Assembly (NCBI GenBank): GCA_028290165.1
Contig: JAQGKJ010000176.1
Coordinates: 1 to 9,642, forward strand
DNA: 9,642 nucleotides
Origin: Bradyrhizobium sp.
Lineage (GTDB): Bacteria > Pseudomonadota > Alphaproteobacteria > Rhizobiales > Xanthobacteraceae
Direction: 5' to 3'
Positions 6,500 to 9,642 of the stretch are shown here, piece by piece. The notes under the pieces are model-generated. The model saw nothing but the letters and a program-made list of their open reading frames with translations. It ran no database searches and had not been told where the DNA came from. The translations under genes were made by a program, and so were the position numbers. The first letter of the stretch is position 1, and every line of letters starts with the position of its first letter.

Positions 6500-6505
6500 A
6501 ACGAT
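6470..6505 (-). repeat. 18-bp imperfect tandem duplication over the M24 start codon
   Basis: On the coding (minus) strand ATCGTTATGCAGGACAGC is followed directly by ATCGTTATGCAGCAGAGC, 16 of 18 positions identical. The first copy contains the chosen start codon and the second contains an in-frame ATG (residue 7). Only the first copy has a good ribosome binding site. Confidence 0.75.
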
Positions 6506-6525
6506 CCTCCCTCAAAACTGCAGTC

Positions 6526-6617
6526 GCGAATCCGATGCCGCGGCCGTTGATCGCAAGCTAGGGCCAGGTTCGGTTTGTGGGAAGGGCAATTGGCTAGCCC
6601 GATTATATCGGATTCGC
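6526..6617. repeat. Pair of 11-bp inverted repeats in the divergent control region
   Basis: GCGAATCCGAT at 6526-6536 is the exact reverse complement of ATCGGATTCGC at 6607-6617, with 70 bp between them. The second copy overlaps the CCGATTATATCGG dyad. They may be two copies of one regulator site arranged for looping. Confidence 0.45.
6599..6611. promoter_or_regulatory. Candidate operator CCGAT-TAT-ATCGG
   Basis: This is a perfect 13-bp dyad (5-bp arms, 3-nt centre) at the edge of the AT-rich core of the divergent region, about 100 bp from the M24 start and 250 bp from dctP. The regulator family cannot be named from the site. Confidence 0.4.
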
Positions 6618-6624
6618 ATAAGGT

Positions 6625-6638
6625 ATATTATGGAATAT
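6625..6638. promoter_or_regulatory. AT-rich dyad ATATT-ATGG-AATAT
   Basis: Perfect 5-bp arms flank a 4-nt centre within the most AT-rich part of the window. It may be a regulator site or part of a promoter for the minus-strand M24 gene. Confidence 0.3.
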
Positions 6639-6783
6639 TTTTATTCGTAATTAGATCAGCCAGTTAGATAAACATTGTTCCAAATCAGATGAGCCATGTC
6701 GGGTTAGCCCGGCGGACCCGCTTCCGCGTCCGATATTGCCGGCATCCGCAGACACTGCAATGAGCCGCGTCGTGAGATGGCAG

Positions 6784-6812
6784 ATGACCCGGCGGCATCA
6801 GGTCCGTATAGG
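6784..6812 (+). promoter_or_regulatory. Weak sigma-70-like promoter for dctP
   Basis: ATGACC (6784-6789) and TATAGG (6807-6812) are 17 bp apart, each matching four of six consensus bases. They lie about 45 bp before the dctP start. The match is modest and could be chance. Confidence 0.25.
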
Positions 6813-6857
6813 ATAGCGTCTCCAGCCAAGAACAATAAGCTTCAGGGAGATCACGAG

Positions 6858-7877
6858 ATGAGCATTTCACGACGCGCGCTACTCAAGGCATCGGCGGCCT
6901 CGGCCGTGTTGGGCGGTATCGGTGCGCCGGTTGTCGCGCGCGCCCAGGCGGCCGAATTCACCTACAAATATGCCAACAATCTTCCCGATGCGCATCCGAT
7001 GAATGCCCGCGCTAAGGAGATGGCGGCGGCAATCAAGGCCGAGACCAATGGCCGCTTCGATCTGCAGATTTTCCCGAACAATCAGCTCGGCTCCGACACC
7101 GACATGCTGAGCCAGATCCGCTCCGGCGGGATCGAATTCTTCACGCTGTCGGGTCTGATCCTGGCCACGCTGGTGCCGGCCGCGTCGATCAACGGCATCG
7201 GTTTCGCGTTTCCGGATTACGACACGGTCTGGAAGGCGATGGACGGCGATCTCGGCGCCTATGTGCGTGGCGAAATCACCAAGGCCAATCTCGTTTTCAT
7301 GGACAAGATCTGGGACAACGGGTTCCGGGAAACAACCTCGTCCACCAAGCCGATCAACTTCCACGACGATCTCAAGGGCTTCAAGATTCGCGTTCCGGTT
7401 TCGCCGCTCTGGACCTCTATGTTCAAGGCCTTCGATGCCGCGCCCGCCTCGATCAATTTCAGCGAGGTCTATTCGGCGCTGCAGACCAAAATCGTCGAGG
7501 GCCAGGAAAACCCGCTGGCCATCATTTCGACCGCAAAGCTCTATGAAGTGCAGAAATTCTGCTCGCTCACCAATCACATGTGGGACGGCTTCTGGTTCCT
7601 CGCCAACCGCCGCGCCTGGGAGAAGGTGCCGGAGGATGTCCGCGCGATCGTCGCCACGAACATTAACGCGGCCGCGGTCAACGAGCGGGCCGATGTGGCT
7701 AAGCTGAATGCCGGATTGCGGCAGGAACTGGCCGGCAAGGGCCTCGTGTTCAACCAGCCGGATACCGCGCCATTCCGCGAGAAACTGCGCTCGGCCGGGT
7801 TCTATTCCGAGTGGAAGGGAAAATACGGCGACCAGGCGTGGGCCTTGCTGGAAAAATCGGTCGGCAAGCTGTCGTAA
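6858..7877 (+). CDS. dctP: TRAP transporter solute-binding protein, DctP family, Tat-exported
   Basis: This 339-residue periplasmic receptor captures a solute, typically an organic acid, and delivers it to the TRAP membrane subunits. The ATG at 6858 follows AGGGAGA (6844-6850) with 7-nt spacing. The N-terminus MSISRRALLK with the hydrophobic run to about residue 28 is a twin-arginine signal (SRRALLK). Cleavage is likely after an A-x-A at residue 29 or 31. The mature protein has the DctP fold: YKYANNLPDAHPMN near 37, an LGSDTDML region near 77-84, the carboxylate-binding arginine Arg178 in FKIRVP, and SEVYSALQTKIVEGQENP near 202-219 with Asn218. A Tat signal implies export already folded. A gap of 24 bp to the permease gene indicates an operon. 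The substrate is unknown; a monocarboxylate or dicarboxylate is the family expectation, and the divergent M24 hydrolase hints at an amide-containing compound. Confidence 0.95.
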   Translation: MSISRRALLKASAASAVLGGIGAPVVARAQAAEFTYKYANNLPDAHPMNARAKEMAAAIKAETNGRFDLQIFPNNQLGSDTDMLSQIRSGGIEFFTLSGLILATLVPAASINGIGFAFPDYDTVWKAMDGDLGAYVRGEITKANLVFMDKIWDNGFRETTSSTKPINFHDDLKGFKIRVPVSPLWTSMFKAFDAAPASINFSEVYSALQTKIVEGQENPLAIISTAKLYEVQKFCSLTNHMWDGFWFLANRRAWEKVPEDVRAIVATNINAAAVNERADVAKLNAGLRQELAGKGLVFNQPDTAPFREKLRSAGFYSEWKGKYGDQAWALLEKSVGKLS

Positions 7878-7901
7878 GGCAGGAGTCTCCAAGGGACGGT
7901 C

Positions 7902-9642
7902 ATGGCTCACGCCGAAGTTTCACAAGCGGCGGCCGGCGAGGCGATGTCCCCTCGCCGCCGTTCGCGCGCGGCAGCGCTGGAAGCAACGCTTGGAACGCTG
8001 GTCGAAATCCCGGCGGCGCTATTGGTCATAGCCGAGATCGTCATCCTGTTTGCGGGCGTGGTGGCGCGTTACGGGCTGCGCAGTCCCCTGATCTGGTCGG
8101 ATGAACTGGCTTCCATCCTGTTCCTCTGGCTCGCCATGCTGGGAGCTGCGGTGGCGTTTCGCCGCTCCGAGCACATGCGCATGACCGCCATCGTCGCCGG
8201 CGCCAAGCCCGCGATGCGGAACTATCTCGATGTCGTGGCGACCTGCGCGGCGCTGGCTTTTCTGCTGCTGGTCGCGCGGCCGGCTTACGAATACGCCTAC
8301 GAAGAGAGCTTTATCACCACGCCGGCGCTGCAAATTCCCAACATCTGGCGCGCCGCGGCGCTGCCGGTCGGCGTTGGCCTGATGGCGCTGTTTGCATTCT
8401 TGCGGCTGGCTAGAACCGGCGACATCCGGCTCGTGATGAGCGCGGTGCTGTTGGTTGCCCTGGTGATGGCAGTGTTTTGGCTGGCGCAGCCGTGGCTGCG
8501 TCCGCTCGGCAATATCAACCTGATCATCTTCTTTGTCGGCGTCGCCGGGTTCTGTGTCTTCACCGGCGTGCCCATCGCCTTCGGTTTTGGACTGGCGATC
8601 TTCGGCTACCTCGCGCTGACGACGCGGACGCCGCTGATGGTGCTGGTCGGCCGCATGGACGAGGGCATCAGCCACCTGATCCTGCTTTCGGTGCCGCTGT
8701 TCGTGTTCCTCGGCCTTTTGATCGAGATGACGGGGATGGCGCGCGCCATGGTGGCGTTTCTGGCAAGCCTGCTCGGCCATGTCAGAGGCGGGCTGCATTA
8801 CGTGCTGGTCGGCGCGATGTATCTGGTGTCGGGCATATCTGGCTCCAAAGCCGCCGACATGGCCGCCGTGGCGCCGGTGCTGTTCCCGGAGATGAAAGCG
8901 CGCGGCGCCAGGCCCGGCGATCTCGTTGCGCTGCTCGCAGCGACCGGCGCCCAGACCGAGACCATTCCGCCAAGCCTGGTGCTGATCACCATCGGCTCGG
9001 TGACCGGCGTTTCGATTTCGGCGCTGTTTACCGGCGGCCTCCTGCCGGGCGTGGTGCTGGCGATCACGCTGTCGGCGCTGGTGTGGTGGCGTTACCGCGG
9101 CGAGGACCTCAGTCACGTCAAGCGGGCGAAAGCCGGCGAGGTTATCCGGTCGTTCGTGATCGCCCTGCCCGCGCTGGCGCTGCCGTTCGTGATCCGCGCT
9201 GCCGTGGTCGAGGGGATCGCGACCGCGACCGAGGTCTCCACCATCGGCATCGTCTATGGTCTGATCGTCGGCCTTCTGGTCTACCGCCGCTTCGACTGGC
9301 GGCGGCTGATGCCGATGCTGGTGGAGACGGCGTGCCTGTCGGGCGCGATCCTCCTGATCATCGGCACCGCAACCGGCATGGCCTGGGGATTGACGCAATC
9401 CGGCTTTTCGCGCGCGCTGGCGAGCGCAATGACCGGCCTGCCCGGCGGCTCCGCGACCTTCATCGCGGTATCTATCGTAGCCTTTACCGTGCTGGGCAGC
9501 GTGCTCGAGGGCATCCCGGCGATCGTGCTGTTCGGCCCGCAGTTGTTTCCGATCGCTCGCGCCGTCGGCGTGCACGAGGTGCATTATGCGATGATCATCA
9601 TCCTTGCGATGGGCATCGGACTGTTCGCGCCGCCGTTCGGAG
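7902..9642 (+). CDS. dctM: TRAP transporter fused permease, DctQ-DctM (3' end outside window)
   Basis: This inner-membrane permease has the small (DctQ) and large (DctM) TRAP subunits joined in one frame. It uses the sodium gradient in known systems to import the solute held by the DctP protein encoded 24 bp upstream. The ATG at 7902 has AAGGGA at 7891-7896. 580 codons are present without a stop, and by family length only a few dozen residues should be missing. Residues 1-28 are a charged cytosolic lead. DctQ follows at about 30-170, with the typical WSDELASILFLWLAMLGAAVAFRRSEHMRM block (65-94). A linking membrane helix (about 178-196) leads into DctM from about 203. DctM marks are SVPLFVFLGLL (263-273), SGISGSKAADMAAV (310-323), TETIPPS (352-358), a TEVSTIGIVYGL block (443-454) and MGIGLFAPPFG at the window edge. 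Such fusions are well known in TRAP systems. Confidence 0.94.
   Translation, partial: MAHAEVSQAAAGEAMSPRRRSRAAALEATLGTLVEIPAALLVIAEIVILFAGVVARYGLRSPLIWSDELASILFLWLAMLGAAVAFRRSEHMRMTAIVAGAKPAMRNYLDVVATCAALAFLLLVARPAYEYAYEESFITTPALQIPNIWRAAALPVGVGLMALFAFLRLARTGDIRLVMSAVLLVALVMAVFWLAQPWLRPLGNINLIIFFVGVAGFCVFTGVPIAFGFGLAIFGYLALTTRTPLMVLVGRMDEGISHLILLSVPLFVFLGLLIEMTGMARAMVAFLASLLGHVRGGLHYVLVGAMYLVSGISGSKAADMAAVAPVLFPEMKARGARPGDLVALLAATGAQTETIPPSLVLITIGSVTGVSISALFTGGLLPGVVLAITLSALVWWRYRGEDLSHVKRAKAGEVIRSFVIALPALALPFVIRAAVVEGIATATEVSTIGIVYGLIVGLLVYRRFDWRRLMPMLVETACLSGAILLIIGTATGMAWGLTQSGFSRALASAMTGLPGGSATFIAVSIVAFTVLGSVLEGIPAIVLFGPQLFPIARAVGVHEVHYAMIIILAMGIGLFAPPFG

Larger units (their letters stand above)
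6500..6857. other. 358-bp divergent control region, M24 peptidase / TRAP transporter
   Basis: No gene was found here. The middle (about 6600-6675) is conspicuously AT-rich against its GC-rich surroundings. It contains the perfect dyads CCGAT-TAT-ATCGG (6599-6611) and ATATT-ATGG-AATAT (6625-6638). An 11-bp site near the peptidase start (6526-6536) recurs in inverted orientation at 6607-6617. A weak hairpin CGGG-TTAG-CCCG lies at 6700-6711. Both flanking genes are probably controlled from here by a regulator that is not in the window. Confidence 0.6.

Noticed and set aside
6777..6857. Upstream extension of the dctP frame by 27 codons
   Set aside because: It would bury the Tat signal inside the protein and has no ribosome binding site. 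The ATG at 6858 has AGGGAGA at a good distance.
8019..9584. A 521-codon open frame on the minus strand
   Set aside because: It lies fully opposite the dctQM gene, its protein would be low-complexity and rich in His, Gln, Arg and Asp, and it lacks recognisable motifs. It is a composition effect of a GC-rich membrane-protein gene.

Overview
This is a GC-rich, gene-dense stretch of what looks like an alphaproteobacterial chromosome, most likely Bradyrhizobiaceae (Bradyrhizobium, Rhodopseudomonas or a relative). The evidence for this is the strong G/C preference at third codon positions, an IsdG/HmuQ-type haem monooxygenase, a Pseudomonas-type glutathione-independent formaldehyde dehydrogenase, and a Tat-exported TRAP solute receptor followed by a fused DctQM permease. 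No database search was possible, so the assignment rests on protein motifs remembered from the families.

Layout, left to right. (1) 1-348 (+) is the 3' end of a haem catalase gene, cut by the window edge. It is followed after 125 bp by a 248-residue aquaporin (474-1220, +) whose inferred pore residues resemble plant tonoplast aquaporins (TIPs) rather than AqpZ. (2) 1221-1373 is a convergent gap with two strong hairpins that probably end transcription from both sides. (3) 1374-2582 (-) is a zinc-dependent formaldehyde dehydrogenase (fdhA). It is divergent from an AraC-family regulator (2993-3973, +) across a 410-bp gap that carries two perfect dyads close to the regulator start. (4) 4129-4461 (+) is a small haem-degrading monooxygenase with the complete Asn-Trp-His triad, preceded by an Irr/ICE-like dyad. 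A HAD-family phosphatase follows 30 bp later (4492-5166, +), perhaps in the same operon. (5) 5270-6499 (-) is an M24-family (Xaa-Pro aminopeptidase/prolidase-like) metallohydrolase with all metal ligands. (6) A 358-bp divergent control region with an AT-rich core and repeated sites separates it from a TRAP transporter: the Tat-dependent solute receptor dctP (6858-7877, +) and the fused small/large membrane subunit dctQM (7902 to beyond the window end, +).

How the genes may work together. Catalase and a peroxide- or neutral-solute-permeable channel would form a detoxification pair. FdhA detoxifies formaldehyde, probably under its divergent AraC regulator. The haem monooxygenase would release iron from haem. 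The TRAP system imports an unidentified organic acid, and the M24 enzyme, which shares its control region, may hydrolyse an imported amide or peptide-like compound. All of these couplings are inferred from gene order.

No RNA gene, CRISPR array, insertion sequence or phage element was seen. The content is mostly ordinary metabolism. The best leads are the TIP-like aquaporin beside catalase, the haem monooxygenase with its ICE-like site, and the M24/TRAP divergent unit with its duplicated sites.
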